Positions 9,923-18,809 are shown, counted from the stretch's first letter. The stretch: DNA of 64,000 nucleotides from Devosia sp. (GCF_024707125.1 NZ_JANQAH010000011.1:496001-560000), one strand, 5' to 3'. Notes: generated by a model from the sequence alone, not told the origin. Translations and numbers: made by a program.

Positions 9923-11910
9923 TCATCGAGGCCAAATCCAGCCAGCAGCAGCACCAAAAATCCGATCCGGCCGACCTCAGGAAAAAGCTCGAGTTCAACG
10001 TTCCCGAGAAAACCTCGCGCCTGCCGGTCTATCTGGCGCTGTTCTTCACCGGCATCGCCGCCTATGTGAAAAGCGTCTTTCCCGCTGACGCCCAGGACCA
10101 CGTGTCTCCGGGCACCGAAGCCAATCCCGCCGCCAATAGCGGCGCTCCCCGCGGCACCCGCCACGAACCCGGCGGCCCCGGGGTCGATCTCATGACCACC
10201 GGCGGCATCGAGGAAGAGCATCCGAGGAGTTCAGTCCGTCACGCGGCCCTGGGCTGGGACGAGGCTTTTACCATGCCCGACCCGATCGCCTTCCACTATA
10301 CCGCGGCCTCCTTCGACTTCCTGGGTCCCAATGTCGCCCCCTTCTTCCCTGCTGCCGTCCACTACCGGCCGCAGAACGACAATGCTGCCCTCTTCGATCG
10401 CGCCGAACCGAACATCACCCCGTCCTCCTCTGGTCCAAAGCCTCATCAGGACACCCCGAGCCCCAGCGAGGACGACGGCGACAATGACAATGCCGACCCC
10501 GATGACGACGACGAGGATGATGACGACGACAATGGCACCAACCGCGCCCCCACCGTTCTGGGCCCGGTCCGCCTCCACGACGTCTTTGCCGGCCAGGTGG
10601 TCCTGATCGGCCTCTCCCAACTGCTCTTCGGGGCCAGCGATCCCGACAATGATATTCTGACCATCAACGACCTCACCGTCACTGGCGCCACCCTGGTGCA
10701 GACCGGTGCAGGCTGGACCCTGACGACGCTCCCCGGCATGCTCGGTCTCGTCACCTTCACCTATGAGATCAGCGATGGCCTGATCGAGATCGTGCAGACC
10801 GCCAGTCTCGAGATCGTCCGCAACCAGGTGCACCTGACCGCCAATGCCGACGTCTATGCCGGCACCCCCTGGGACGACGACATCGACGCTCTGCCCGGCC
10901 ATGACATCATCGACGCCCGCGCCGGCAATGACAGCGTCACCGGCGGGCTCGGCGACGACCACATCATTGGCGGGGACGGCGACGACACCCTCTTTGGCAA
11001 CGAGGGCAATGACATCATCTTCGGCGGCGAGGGCAACGACACCATCGGCGGCGGCGCCGGCAATGACCTGCTCTTCGGCGAAGCCGGCAATGACATCATC
11101 CATGGCGACGAAGGCAACGACACCATCGAGGGTGGCGCCGGTGACGACATCATCCATGGCGGCGAAGGCGACGATGTCATCGAAGGCAATGAAGGCAACG
11201 ACACCGTCGCCGCCGGAGCCGGAAACGACACCGCCAAGGGTGGCGAGGGCGACGATGTTATCCACGGCGACGAAGGTGACGACACAATAGAAGGCAACGA
11301 AGGCGACGACATTCTCGATGGCGATGAAGGGGACGACATCATCGCCCCCGGCACCGGCAACGACCGCGTCGATGGCGGCGAGGGCCATGATACGCTCGAC
11401 TATTCGACCTTCACTGCCGACATTCATCTCGACTTCGAGGCCGGCACCGCCTTGAGCGAAGAGATCGGCGAAGACCTTTTCGAGAGCATCGAGGAGATCA
11501 TCGGCGGCGAGGGCAATGACACCTTCGTCTTCGGCGCCACCGCGGCCATCGTTGCGGGTGGAGAGGGCCACGACCTCTTCATCTTTGCCGTAGCCGATGA
11601 AAGACCCACCCTGAGCCACCAGATCGTCTTCGGCATTCTCGACTTCGTCGTTGGCGACCGCATTCACGTTGCCCAGTACGAGATATCCCGCCGGGCCGAG
11701 CGGCTCGAAGAAGAGCGCTTTGGCGACGTCTACGATGCCATCGACGACGGCTTCGAGGCCGGCCTGCCGATCCGCGTCACCTATGCGACCTACGACGATA
11801 TCGACCACACCATCATCGAGGCCGACGTCGACCGAAACGACTTCTATGAAATCTCCATAACCCTGGATGGCGTCCACTTGCCTCTAGCGATCGGCAATCA
11901 AGTCGCTTAA
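9919..11910 (+). CDS. RTX calcium-binding protein with N-terminal membrane segment, embedded between exporter and adaptor genes
   Basis: A 663-aa protein. Residues about 35-55 (VYLALFFTGIAAYVKSVF) form one hydrophobic segment after a charged N-terminus of about 34 residues, unlike typical RTX substrates. Then come a Pro/Gly/Ser-rich stretch, an Asp-rich linker (about 185-207), a cadherin-like domain (about 210-305, with ASDPDNDILTI) and some sixteen GGxGxD nonapeptides (about 315-490). The tail (about 530-655) has FVFGA-type strands. It overlaps the ABC exporter start-to-stop and precedes the HlyD adaptor by 21 bp. The membrane segment suggests it stays attached to the cell envelope or assists secretion; that is inference. 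Alternatively it is simply a second secreted substrate. Confidence 0.88.
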   Translation: MIIEAKSSQQQHQKSDPADLRKKLEFNVPEKTSRLPVYLALFFTGIAAYVKSVFPADAQDHVSPGTEANPAANSGAPRGTRHEPGGPGVDLMTTGGIEEEHPRSSVRHAALGWDEAFTMPDPIAFHYTAASFDFLGPNVAPFFPAAVHYRPQNDNAALFDRAEPNITPSSSGPKPHQDTPSPSEDDGDNDNADPDDDDEDDDDDNGTNRAPTVLGPVRLHDVFAGQVVLIGLSQLLFGASDPDNDILTINDLTVTGATLVQTGAGWTLTTLPGMLGLVTFTYEISDGLIEIVQTASLEIVRNQVHLTANADVYAGTPWDDDIDALPGHDIIDARAGNDSVTGGLGDDHIIGGDGDDTLFGNEGNDIIFGGEGNDTIGGGAGNDLLFGEAGNDIIHGDEGNDTIEGGAGDDIIHGGEGDDVIEGNEGNDTVAAGAGNDTAKGGEGDDVIHGDEGDDTIEGNEGDDILDGDEGDDIIAPGTGNDRVDGGEGHDTLDYSTFTADIHLDFEAGTALSEEIGEDLFESIEEIIGGEGNDTFVFGATAAIVAGGEGHDLFIFAVADERPTLSHQIVFGILDFVVGDRIHVAQYEISRRAERLEEERFGDVYDAIDDGFEAGLPIRVTYATYDDIDHTIIEADVDRNDFYEISITLDGVHLPLAIGNQVA

Positions 11911-11931
11911 CCGGCGACCCGGAGTAAACAG

Positions 11932-13275
11932 ATGAGTTCCATGGACATGGCGGCACCCTATCCTCGTGCCAACCCGACGCATAGCAAGGTCAAGAGTTCG
12001 GACTTCTCGCTGCGTGGACGTGTGATAACCGGCAGTATCGCAGCCATTCTGCTCCTCGCCGGCATTGGCGGCTGGGCCGCCACGGCCAAGCTGTCGGGCG
12101 CTGTTATCTCCAGCGGTACCGTGCTGGTCGCCGAAAACGTCAAGATCATCCAGCATCCCGATGGCGGGGTAATCCAGGCCATCAACGTCCACAAGGGCCA
12201 GCATGTCGATGCCGGAGAAGTCCTGCTGCGTCTCGACGACGTGCAGATCCGCACCGAGCGCTCGATCATCATGGGCCAGCTGGCCGAACTGTCGGCGCGG
12301 CAGGCAAGGCTGATCGCCGAGCGCGACGCTGCCGGGGAAATCTCGTTTCCGCTCGATTTCCTCTCGACCTATCCCGATGCCATCCTGATCCTGCACGGCG
12401 AACAGCAGCTGTTCGAAAGCACGACCCGGAACCGCGAGTCCCAGCGCGAACAGCTCCAGCTGCAAGTGTCGCAATTGGAGGAGGAAATCGGCGGCCTGCA
12501 GTTCCAGGCCACCGCCCTCGCCGACGAACTTGCACTTGCGCGCGAGGAACGCGACCGCATGGGCGCGCTCTCCGAAAAGGGCCTGATCGAAGCCACCCGC
12601 CTCAATTCCGCCGATCGCGAACTGGCGCGCATGCTTGGCTCCCAGGGCGAGCTGACCGCCAGCATAGCCCGCTCCACCGCCCGCATCAGCGAAATCAATC
12701 TGCAGATCCTGGCGATCGATGATGTTGCCTATACCGAGGCCCAACGCGAGCTGCGCACCGTAACGGCCAACATTGCCGAGCTGAACGACCGCCTCGTGGC
12801 GATCGAGGATCGCCTGGACAGAACCCTGATCCGCGCCCCGGTGAGTGGTTCGGTCAACGAGCTGGCCGTGACCACCCTGGGCGGTGTCATCGGCTCGGCC
12901 GAACGCCTGCTCACCATCGTGCCCGACGATGCCGATCTCTCGATCGAGTTCCGCGTCGCCATCAACGATATCGACCAGATCCTGCCCGGCCAGGAAATAA
13001 AACTCCGCTTCAGCGCCTTCGACCAACGCACGACACCGGAAATCCCCGCCGTGGTCTCACGCGTCTCTGCGGCCGCCACCAGCGATCCGCAGAGCGGGCA
13101 GAGCTACTATGTCGCCGAGGCCAGTGTCACCGGCGACCTTTCGGTGCTCGGCAACCGCGGGCTCATTCCCGGCATGCCGGTGGAGGTCTTCGTCCAGACC
13201 CAGGAACAGGTCGCCATCGCCTATTTCGTCAAACCCTTCACCGATCAGATTTCCCGCGCCTTCCGTGAAGAGTAA
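11932..13275 (+). CDS. HlyD-family type I secretion periplasmic adaptor
   Basis: A 447-aa membrane fusion protein. One transmembrane helix near residues 30-50 (ITGSIAAILLLAGIGGWAAT) is followed by a lipoyl/biotinyl-like half (VIQAINVHKGQHVDAGEVLL), a long coiled-coil hairpin (about 105-290), the second half-motif (RTLIRAPVSGSVNEL) and a beta-barrel/C-terminal region ending in VEVFVQTQEQ. It links the inner-membrane exporter to an outer-membrane channel that is not encoded here. It is the third gene of the exporter operon. Confidence 0.95.
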   Translation: MSSMDMAAPYPRANPTHSKVKSSDFSLRGRVITGSIAAILLLAGIGGWAATAKLSGAVISSGTVLVAENVKIIQHPDGGVIQAINVHKGQHVDAGEVLLRLDDVQIRTERSIIMGQLAELSARQARLIAERDAAGEISFPLDFLSTYPDAILILHGEQQLFESTTRNRESQREQLQLQVSQLEEEIGGLQFQATALADELALAREERDRMGALSEKGLIEATRLNSADRELARMLGSQGELTASIARSTARISEINLQILAIDDVAYTEAQRELRTVTANIAELNDRLVAIEDRLDRTLIRAPVSGSVNELAVTTLGGVIGSAERLLTIVPDDADLSIEFRVAINDIDQILPGQEIKLRFSAFDQRTTPEIPAVVSRVSAAATSDPQSGQSYYVAEASVTGDLSVLGNRGLIPGMPVEVFVQTQEQVAIAYFVKPFTDQISRAFREE

Positions 13276-13405
13276 GTACTACTGACATTCGGGTTAATCA
13301 CATTTGCAAACTCACAAATAAAGGGAATTTACCGGTCATTAATAAAGTCGTAGGCTCCGAAGTACGAGGAAAACGGGGGTTGCAGGCAAGTACTGCTTTT
13401 GTGCA
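13274..13405 (+). promoter_or_regulatory. Promoter region of response regulator with three AAGTAC motifs
   Basis: The 130-bp AT-richer gap before the response regulator holds three AAGTAC copies (13274-13279, 13360-13365, 13388-13393), the first spanning the HlyD stop codon. The motif is rare at this GC content, and it also occurs in the RTX gene promoter at 490-495. A shared operator is inference. No good ribosome binding site precedes the ATG at 13406. Confidence 0.35.
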
Positions 13406-14065
13406 ATGAGGAAAGCAATCAGAGTCGCCATCGCCGATGACCATCCGGTTTTGCTTGCTGGCATGGTCTCACTGTTCTCCGGTAGCGATCGGCACGAGAT
13501 CGTCGGTCAAGCCGACAGCGCCGATGCCAGCATGGAACTGGTCAGGACCCTTTCCCCTGATGTCATCATCATGGATCTGAGCATGCCGGGCGACGTTTTC
13601 CGGACCATTGCCCAGATCGGGGCGACTGCCCCGGATACCAAGGTTGTTGTCTTCACCGCCTATTGCAGCATCGAATCCGCGCTCAAGGCGCTCGATGCCG
13701 GCGCCACCGGCTTTGCCCTCAAGGGCAGCCCCTCTTCCGAACTTCTCGAAGCCATCGATACCGTCATGGCAGACCAGATGTTCGTCACCCGCCAATATGC
13801 CAGCCAAGTCATGAATGGCCTCCGCGACCGGGCGCGCCGACAGGCACTGGACGAGGCCGTCCGCCTCAATGTGCGCGAAAAGCAGATCGTTGGCCACCTC
13901 ATGCAGGCCCGGACCAATCGCGAGATCGCAGCCGCGCTCCACATCAGCGAAAAGACCGTCAAACACTACATGACCGGCCTCATGCTCAAGCTCAAGGCAC
14001 GCAACCGCGTTGAGGTCGTCATCGCCTCCCGACTGAGCCAGGAGCAGGCAGACGCCCGCTCGTGA
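13406..14065 (+). CDS. LuxR/NarL-family response regulator
   Basis: A 219-aa two-domain regulator. The receiver domain has the acidic pair in IADDHPVLLAG, phospho-acceptor Asp57 in VIIMDLSMPG, and the Thr/Lys switch residues (VVVFTAY, ALKGSPS). The C-terminal LuxR helix-turn-helix runs from about 150 to 207 (REKQIVGHLMQARTNREIA, ISEKTVKHYMTGLM). It lies 130 bp downstream of the secretion operon on the same strand, with its own likely promoter. The probable partner kinase is the truncated gene at the left edge; the pairing is inference. It likely controls the RTX locus. Confidence 0.9.
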   Translation: MRKAIRVAIADDHPVLLAGMVSLFSGSDRHEIVGQADSADASMELVRTLSPDVIIMDLSMPGDVFRTIAQIGATAPDTKVVVFTAYCSIESALKALDAGATGFALKGSPSSELLEAIDTVMADQMFVTRQYASQVMNGLRDRARRQALDEAVRLNVREKQIVGHLMQARTNREIAAALHISEKTVKHYMTGLMLKLKARNRVEVVIASRLSQEQADARS

Positions 14066-14101
14066 CCGGCGCTGAAGCCGCGGAAACGCCGAGGCTATGC
14101 C

Positions 14102-15088
14102 TCAGCGGTTACGCAGCATCAGATGCCGTTCCCAGGCAAAAGCCGTATCGACAATCGTATAGAGATCGTTGAGCCGCGGCACCCAGCCCAGCAGCATGCG
14201 CGCCTTTTGTCCGGTTGCGGTCACCGAGGCCGGATCGCCCGCACGTCGTGGCGCTTCATTGACCCGGAAGGGAACGCCGGAAATCTCGCGCACCGCGTCG
14301 ATCACCTGGCGCACCGAGTACCCCTGCCCATAGGCGCAATTGATGGTGCTGCTTTCCATCCCCGCTCGCAAATGCTTCAGCAGCAAGGCATGCGCGGCGA
14401 TAAGATCGGTGACGTGGATATAGTCACGCACGCCCGTTCCGTCCGGCGTGTCGAAATCGGTCCCGAAGATATCCATGTGGTCCCGCTGCCCCAAGGCCGT
14501 CTGGCAGGCCACCTTGATCAGGTGGCTCGCATGTGGCGTCGACTGCCCCGTACGCATGCCCGGATCGCCACCGGCCACGTTGAAATAGCGCAAGACACCG
14601 AAGGTCATGGGATGGGCGGCCGCCACGTCGGCCAGCATCCATTCCGTCATGAGTTTTGAACGCCCATAGGGCGACATGGGGTTGAGCGGGCTTGTCTCGA
14701 CCACCGGCTCGAGCCCTGTCATGCCGTAGACCGCGGCCGTCGAGGAAAAGATGAAATGCTTGATGCCGCCGCGCACCGCCGCATCGATCAGGTTGCGGGA
14801 TGTCGCCGTATTATTGGCGTAATATTTGAGCGGATCGACCACGGATTCCGGCACCACGATGGAGCCGGCAAAGTGCACGATCTCGGAAATGTCGTGTTCC
14901 TCGATCAGCCGCCCGACCAGTGCGATATCCCCCGCATCGCCCCGCACGAAGATCGCCCTGCTGTCGATCGCCCAGTCAAAGCCGGTCACGAGATTGTCGA
15001 GCACCACGACCGTCTCGCCGGCATCGGCGAGGTTGAGCACCATGTGGCTTCCGATATATCCGGCCCCGCCGGTGACGAGTATCGCCAT
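14102..15088 (-). CDS. galE: UDP-glucose 4-epimerase
   Basis: A 328-aa extended-SDR enzyme that interconverts UDP-glucose and UDP-galactose. The N-terminal NAD-binding motif is VTGGAGYIGSH (residues 5-15). The substrate/catalytic region has FSSTAAVYG and the active-site Tyr-x-x-x-Lys in SPYGRSKLMTE. NCAYGQGYSV and RRAGDPASV are typical GalE C-terminal motifs. The frame stays open upstream to 15376, but the ATG at 15088 has GGGAGG six bases before it and starts exactly at the family N-terminus. It converges with the response regulator gene. A role in exopolysaccharide or envelope sugar synthesis is likely. Confidence 0.95.
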   Translation of the reverse strand: MAILVTGGAGYIGSHMVLNLADAGETVVVLDNLVTGFDWAIDSRAIFVRGDAGDIALVGRLIEEHDISEIVHFAGSIVVPESVVDPLKYYANNTATSRNLIDAAVRGGIKHFIFSSTAAVYGMTGLEPVVETSPLNPMSPYGRSKLMTEWMLADVAAAHPMTFGVLRYFNVAGGDPGMRTGQSTPHASHLIKVACQTALGQRDHMDIFGTDFDTPDGTGVRDYIHVTDLIAAHALLLKHLRAGMESSTINCAYGQGYSVRQVIDAVREISGVPFRVNEAPRRAGDPASVTATGQKARMLLGWVPRLNDLYTIVDTAFAWERHLMLRNR

Positions 15089-15227
15089 GTCGACCTCCCA
15101 AAGCGCTGCAGCATATCTCCCGAGAATCGTCGCCGGCTTCGGAACAAGACATGCGTGGAAACAAAGAGCTAAAGCGCAGGAAGCGAACCCCTGAGATCGC
15201 GACGCGCTGCAGATTCCGCTCCAACGA

Positions 15228-16025
15228 TCACACCCACGACGCCGCCTGGGATGCCGGCAAGCCGGCGCGTCCATACCCATCCGTGCGCTCAAGCGACATC
15301 GCCGATTCCGTCGTTTTCTTTCCGCGGCTGCGCACCATTTCAATGAGATGCTCCTCATCCTGGCGCGAGATCGCAATCAGGTCGGCTCGCCGCAGGATGC
15401 GGAAATTGGCGCTGTTGATCACGGCAATGGTCCCTCTGCGGACCAGGGCCTGAATGGAGCGACTGACGCTCTCCTCGGTGGTCGCGAGATAGGCGGCAAA
15501 GTCGCGCCGATTGATCGGCACATGGACGATGCCCGCCTTGCGATCCTGATCCGAACCGGCCAGCAGTTTCAGCATCATGAAGGTCGATACGCGTTCGATG
15601 ACACTCGTGCAGGCCAGGACGAGAATGCGCTCATGCGCTTCGTCGAGCTGGTGGAGGTTTTCCATGTGAATGAAGTGTTCGAGTTCGGGGTCCGCGACCA
15701 GTTGCGCTTCGAAAGCCGAACGCTCGAAACAAGCAACAATCACACAACTCGCCGCCTCAATGGTAAATTCGGTGGCCACGCCAAAGATACGTCCGAAAAA
15801 ACCGGGCGCTTCGATGACTCCGATAATATTGGACCGGCCATCGGGCAGGAACGTTACCAGCTTGACTGCCCCCGAAACGACATAGCCGACGATGTCGTTC
15901 ATGCCCGACTCGTATATCGTCTCGCCCTGCGAGAATTCACGCATCCGCCCTGAGGCAATCGACCGATCCGCCAGTCTTTTCAATGACAAAGGGAAATCGC
16001 TTCTATGGATAAACTGATGCGTCAT
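15228..16025 (-). CDS. Crp/Fnr-family transcriptional regulator
   Basis: A 265-aa regulator with an N-terminal cyclic-nucleotide-binding-fold domain (about 25-140; GYVVSGAVKLVTFLPDGRSN) and a C-terminal winged helix (about 165-230; NRRDFAAYLATTEESVSRSI). The recognition helix keeps Glu and Ser-Arg in the EESVSR pattern of FNR-type proteins, which read TTGAT half-sites. I see no N-terminal cysteine cluster, so it is not an oxygen-sensing FNR of the [4Fe-4S] type. The C-terminal 25 residues extend past the usual family end. It stands alone, 139 bp from galE. Confidence 0.88.
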   Translation of the reverse strand: MTHQFIHRSDFPLSLKRLADRSIASGRMREFSQGETIYESGMNDIVGYVVSGAVKLVTFLPDGRSNIIGVIEAPGFFGRIFGVATEFTIEAASCVIVACFERSAFEAQLVADPELEHFIHMENLHQLDEAHERILVLACTSVIERVSTFMMLKLLAGSDQDRKAGIVHVPINRRDFAAYLATTEESVSRSIQALVRRGTIAVINSANFRILRRADLIAISRQDEEHLIEMVRSRGKKTTESAMSLERTDGYGRAGLPASQAASWV

Positions 16026-16316
16026 TTCGCTCTCCTTGCCCCCTCAAGTGCAATTAGAGCCGAGCCAGTCGAAGCGTTCTATTCACGATGGTCGCACCAA
16101 TATTCAGACAAAAGGCGCCAAGCCGAAATTGACGTTGGTCGCCTGCCGATCAGACCTTGGTCCGATCCGAAAGAAAAAGTTCAATTTGAAATCGATACAA
16201 ATAGTCAAGCCGTTGATTTCTCGGGAATTTGAAACCCCGACACCGGCCGGCCTCTTCACTATTTTGTGTCTTCGGATCGTGCGGTTAGCGACCGGGTCAG
16301 GCCACTGGAGAGGGCA
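16026..16316. promoter_or_regulatory. Intergenic region upstream of Crp/Fnr regulator
   Basis: About 290 bp without a convincing gene. It contains an 11-bp inverted repeat TTCAATTTGAA at 16180-16190, which could be an autoregulatory site for the Fnr-like protein, but it is not a canonical TTGAT-N4-ATCAA box. I see no clear terminator for the ROK kinase gene ending at 16317. Confidence 0.25.
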
Positions 16317-17180
16317 TCAGCCCGCCGACGCCTCTTGAGCGATCAGCAGCGCACCAACCAGTCCGCTGTCATGGTTCAGTTCGGCCGGCACAACCTCTGG
16401 GCGGAAAAGCGCCGGTTCATCCTCAAGATGCCGGAGCACACGCGGCAGGTAGCCCGGCGCCAGTCCAATACTGCCGCCGACTGCCACGCGGTCCAGTCCC
16501 AGGATCGCGGTAAGATCGCCAATCAAGCCAGCGATGGCGGCAGCAGACCGATCCACGATGCCATCAAAGCCACCATGTTCGAAAACCGAGCGCGCATCGG
16601 GCAGTCCCGCCGCCGCCGCGATCGCCCGTCCGCCCGCCACGCTCTCCACGGTTCCCAGGCGCCCCGAGCCACAACGCTGATCGCCAAGACGGCTCCCGGC
16701 AAAGCCGACATGCCCGGCCAGGCCATTGCCGCTGTCGATCAGCCTGCCGCCCAGAACCAGCCCTCCGCCAACGCCAGTCGAAACCGTCAAGTAGGCAAAA
16801 TTGTAGGTCCCGCGCCCTGCCCCCAACCGCGCTTCGGCCAAGGCCGCGGCAGCGGCATCATTGACGCAATGCGTCCGATGACCAAACCGGCGGCGCAACG
16901 TGGCGCCGAGGGGTGCGGCGCTGATCCCCCGCAGGGTCCCGGTATTGATGGCGTGCCAATCCCCTTGCCGGTCGACACGCCCCGTCACGGCAACGCCCAG
17001 GGGTTCGCCGTGACCATAGCCGAGCTCGGCGAGGAGGCCGGCGATCACCTCGACCTGCACGTCCATAGCCGCGCCGGCATCAGTAGACGTCTGAAGCCGG
17101 GCCACAACCTGCCCGTCCTCGATCCGAGCCGCCGCCGTCTTGGTGCCGCCAAGGTCAACCGCAAAACCCGAAACGCTCAT
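16317..17180 (-). CDS. nanK: ROK-family sugar kinase, NanK-like (N-acylmannosamine kinase)
   Basis: A 287-aa ROK kinase with ATP-binding AVDLGGTKTAA at the N-terminus, catalytic Asp in CVNDAAAAALAE and the glycine-rich STGVGGGLVLGG. The zinc motif of the family, usually CxCGxxGCxE, is degraded here to a single Cys (QRCGSGRLGTVES), so structural zinc is probably lost. The ATG at 17180 overlaps the TGA of nanE (ATGA), which settles the start and indicates coupling. Last gene of the sialic acid operon; expected to phosphorylate N-acetylmannosamine for NanE. Substrate is inferred from neighbours. Confidence 0.85.
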   Translation of the reverse strand: MSVSGFAVDLGGTKTAAARIEDGQVVARLQTSTDAGAAMDVQVEVIAGLLAELGYGHGEPLGVAVTGRVDRQGDWHAINTGTLRGISAAPLGATLRRRFGHRTHCVNDAAAAALAEARLGAGRGTYNFAYLTVSTGVGGGLVLGGRLIDSGNGLAGHVGFAGSRLGDQRCGSGRLGTVESVAGGRAIAAAAGLPDARSVFEHGGFDGIVDRSAAAIAGLIGDLTAILGLDRVAVGGSIGLAPGYLPRVLRHLEDEPALFRPEVVPAELNHDSGLVGALLIAQEASAG

Positions 17181-17851
17181 TTGGCGCCCCGAACGGCCGC
17201 GGCGAACCACCCGGTGACATGCTCGAGCCGCGTCAACGCGCTGCCCACCGTAACTGCATCAGCACCCGCTGCCAGAGCCCGCGCCGCCAGGTCAGGCGTA
17301 TTGATCCGCCCCTCCGCCATGACGAAGCCGCCCAGCGCCTTGAAGGCGGCGATCAGTTCAAAATCCGGCCCCTCATGCCGGCCCTCTGTCTCAGCCGTGT
17401 AGCCGGAAAGGGTCGAGCCGAGCACCGATGCGCCGCCCAGAAGAGCAGCCTGCCCGTCTTCCAGCGCAGCGCAATCGGCCATCGCCAATCGGCCCTGCGC
17501 AAGAATGGCCGCCAATACCTCTTCCCGCGCGTTGGTTCGCGCGCGGGGCGTCGCGTCATAGGCGATGATATCGGCGCCGGCATCAGCCAGCGCCAAAGCA
17601 TCTTCCACCGTCACCGTGATCCGCACGGGGCTATCGGCAAGGTCGGTCTTGACGATGCCGATGATAGGTACATCGACCAGCGGCCGCACGGCACGCAGAT
17701 TGTCGACCCCTTCAATGCGCAGTCCGACCGCCCCGCCGGCCACGGCCGCCTGGGCCATGGCTGCAACGATCTCTGGCCGGTCCATGGGACCGTCGTCCAC
17801 GGGTTGGCACGAAGCGACGAGGCCGCCTTTCAGCCGTTGCAGCACACTCAT
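17177..17851 (-). CDS. nanE: N-acylglucosamine-6-phosphate 2-epimerase
   Basis: A 224-aa TIM-barrel enzyme that converts N-acetylmannosamine-6-phosphate to N-acetylglucosamine-6-phosphate. Family motifs are clear: GGLVASCQPVDDGPMD at the N-terminus, GLRIEGVDNLRAV, catalytic-lysine motif IIGIVKTDL, ADIIAYDATPR and GADAVTVGSALTR. The ATG at 17851 has GAGAGG upstream and matches the family start. A GTG at 17866 overlapping the upstream stop (GTGA) is the alternative. It lies between the DapA-family lyase and the ROK kinase, the usual nan order. Confidence 0.93.
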   Translation of the reverse strand: MSVLQRLKGGLVASCQPVDDGPMDRPEIVAAMAQAAVAGGAVGLRIEGVDNLRAVRPLVDVPIIGIVKTDLADSPVRITVTVEDALALADAGADIIAYDATPRARTNAREEVLAAILAQGRLAMADCAALEDGQAALLGGASVLGSTLSGYTAETEGRHEGPDFELIAAFKALGGFVMAEGRINTPDLAARALAAGADAVTVGSALTRLEHVTGWFAAAVRGAK

Positions 17852-17862
17852 CTCAACGCCTC

Positions 17863-18795
17863 TCACGCAGCCCGATTCTTGAGGCCGACATCCTTCACGA
17901 TGGCGCGAATCTTGTCGATGGTCGCCCCATCGAGCGGCTTGATCGGCGCTGTCATCGTCGCCGAACTCAGAAGGCCCACTTCGGCCATTGCCGCCTTGAA
18001 GGCGCCAACCCCCGCCGCGTCACCCGACCGTCCGGTCGAGCAGAAGACGATCTCGAACAGGCGATTGAGATAATCCTGCTCGGCAATGGCTTCGTCGATC
18101 TTGCCCGCCTTTGCTGCCGCCCAAAGGCGGACATAGGCGCCGGCATCGACATTGGCGAGGCCCGGCACGGCACCATCGGCCCCGATCAGCGCCATGGCGT
18201 CCACGACCACTTCGTGGCCGGTAAACAGCGCCAGCGGATGGCCCGCCGCCTCGTTCATGGCAATCAGCCGGCGGAAGCCGACATCGTCGCCCGAGGAATC
18301 CTTCACCCCGACAATGACCCCTTCCTTGCCCAGCTCAACCAGGAGCTTGGCCGAGAGCTTGCGATGCACGCGCACCGGAATGTCATAGGCAAAGAGCGGC
18401 ACATCGATACCGGCGCGGATCAGGCGGAAATGGTCGGCCACCTCGGCCTCGTCATTGATCGTGTAGACCGGCGCCGTCGCGACGATAGCATCGGCCCCTG
18501 CCGCCACCAGCGCCCGTGCGCCCTCGGCAATGCGCGCCGCCGTCAAGTCGATGGCCCCGGCAATCACCGGCACCCGCCCCGCCGCCGCCTTGCTGACGGC
18601 CTTCACAATGGCCACGCGGTCGGCATCGGTGAGATAGGCCACCTGCCCCGTCGATCCCAGCGCAAAAATACCATCGACGCCCGAGACGATCAGATGCTCG
18701 ACGAGCTTTTCGAGGTCACCATAATTGATGCTGCCATCGGCATTGAGCGGCGTGACGATGGGGGGAATGATGCCCTGATAGATGTGCTTGGTCAT
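17863..18795 (-). CDS. DapA/NanA-family lyase in the nan operon
   Basis: A 310-aa class I aldolase-fold protein. It has the substrate-binding loop FALGSTGQVAY (about 43-53), Tyr in FAYDIPVRVH and the Schiff-base lysine in VGVKDSSGD. These fit the dihydrodipicolinate synthase/N-acetylneuraminate lyase superfamily, but the Tyr motif (YDIP) is unlike both true DapA and the better NanA match at 29134-30057. Position between the importer and nanE makes sialic acid or a related 2-keto acid the likely substrate. It starts 14 bp after the ATPase stop. Confidence 0.85.
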   Translation of the reverse strand: MTKHIYQGIIPPIVTPLNADGSINYGDLEKLVEHLIVSGVDGIFALGSTGQVAYLTDADRVAIVKAVSKAAAGRVPVIAGAIDLTAARIAEGARALVAAGADAIVATAPVYTINDEAEVADHFRLIRAGIDVPLFAYDIPVRVHRKLSAKLLVELGKEGVIVGVKDSSGDDVGFRRLIAMNEAAGHPLALFTGHEVVVDAMALIGADGAVPGLANVDAGAYVRLWAAAKAGKIDEAIAEQDYLNRLFEIVFCSTGRSGDAAGVGAFKAAMAEVGLLSSATMTAPIKPLDGATIDKIRAIVKDVGLKNRAA

Positions 18796-18809
18796 GGTCT
18801 TTCTAGGTC

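Noticed and set aside
10870..11390. Regularly spaced repeats resembling a CRISPR array
   Set aside because: The 27-bp periodicity is the codon repeat of RTX nonapeptides within an open frame, with no constant repeat separated by unique spacers and no cas genes.
10231..11877. Long minus-strand open frame opposite the second RTX gene
   Set aside because: Another repeat-driven shadow rich in Val/Ala/Asp; no recognisable domain.
16180..16190. FNR box upstream of the Crp/Fnr gene
   Set aside because: TTCAATTTGAA is an inverted repeat but does not match TTGAT-N4-ATCAA; kept only as a weak candidate site.
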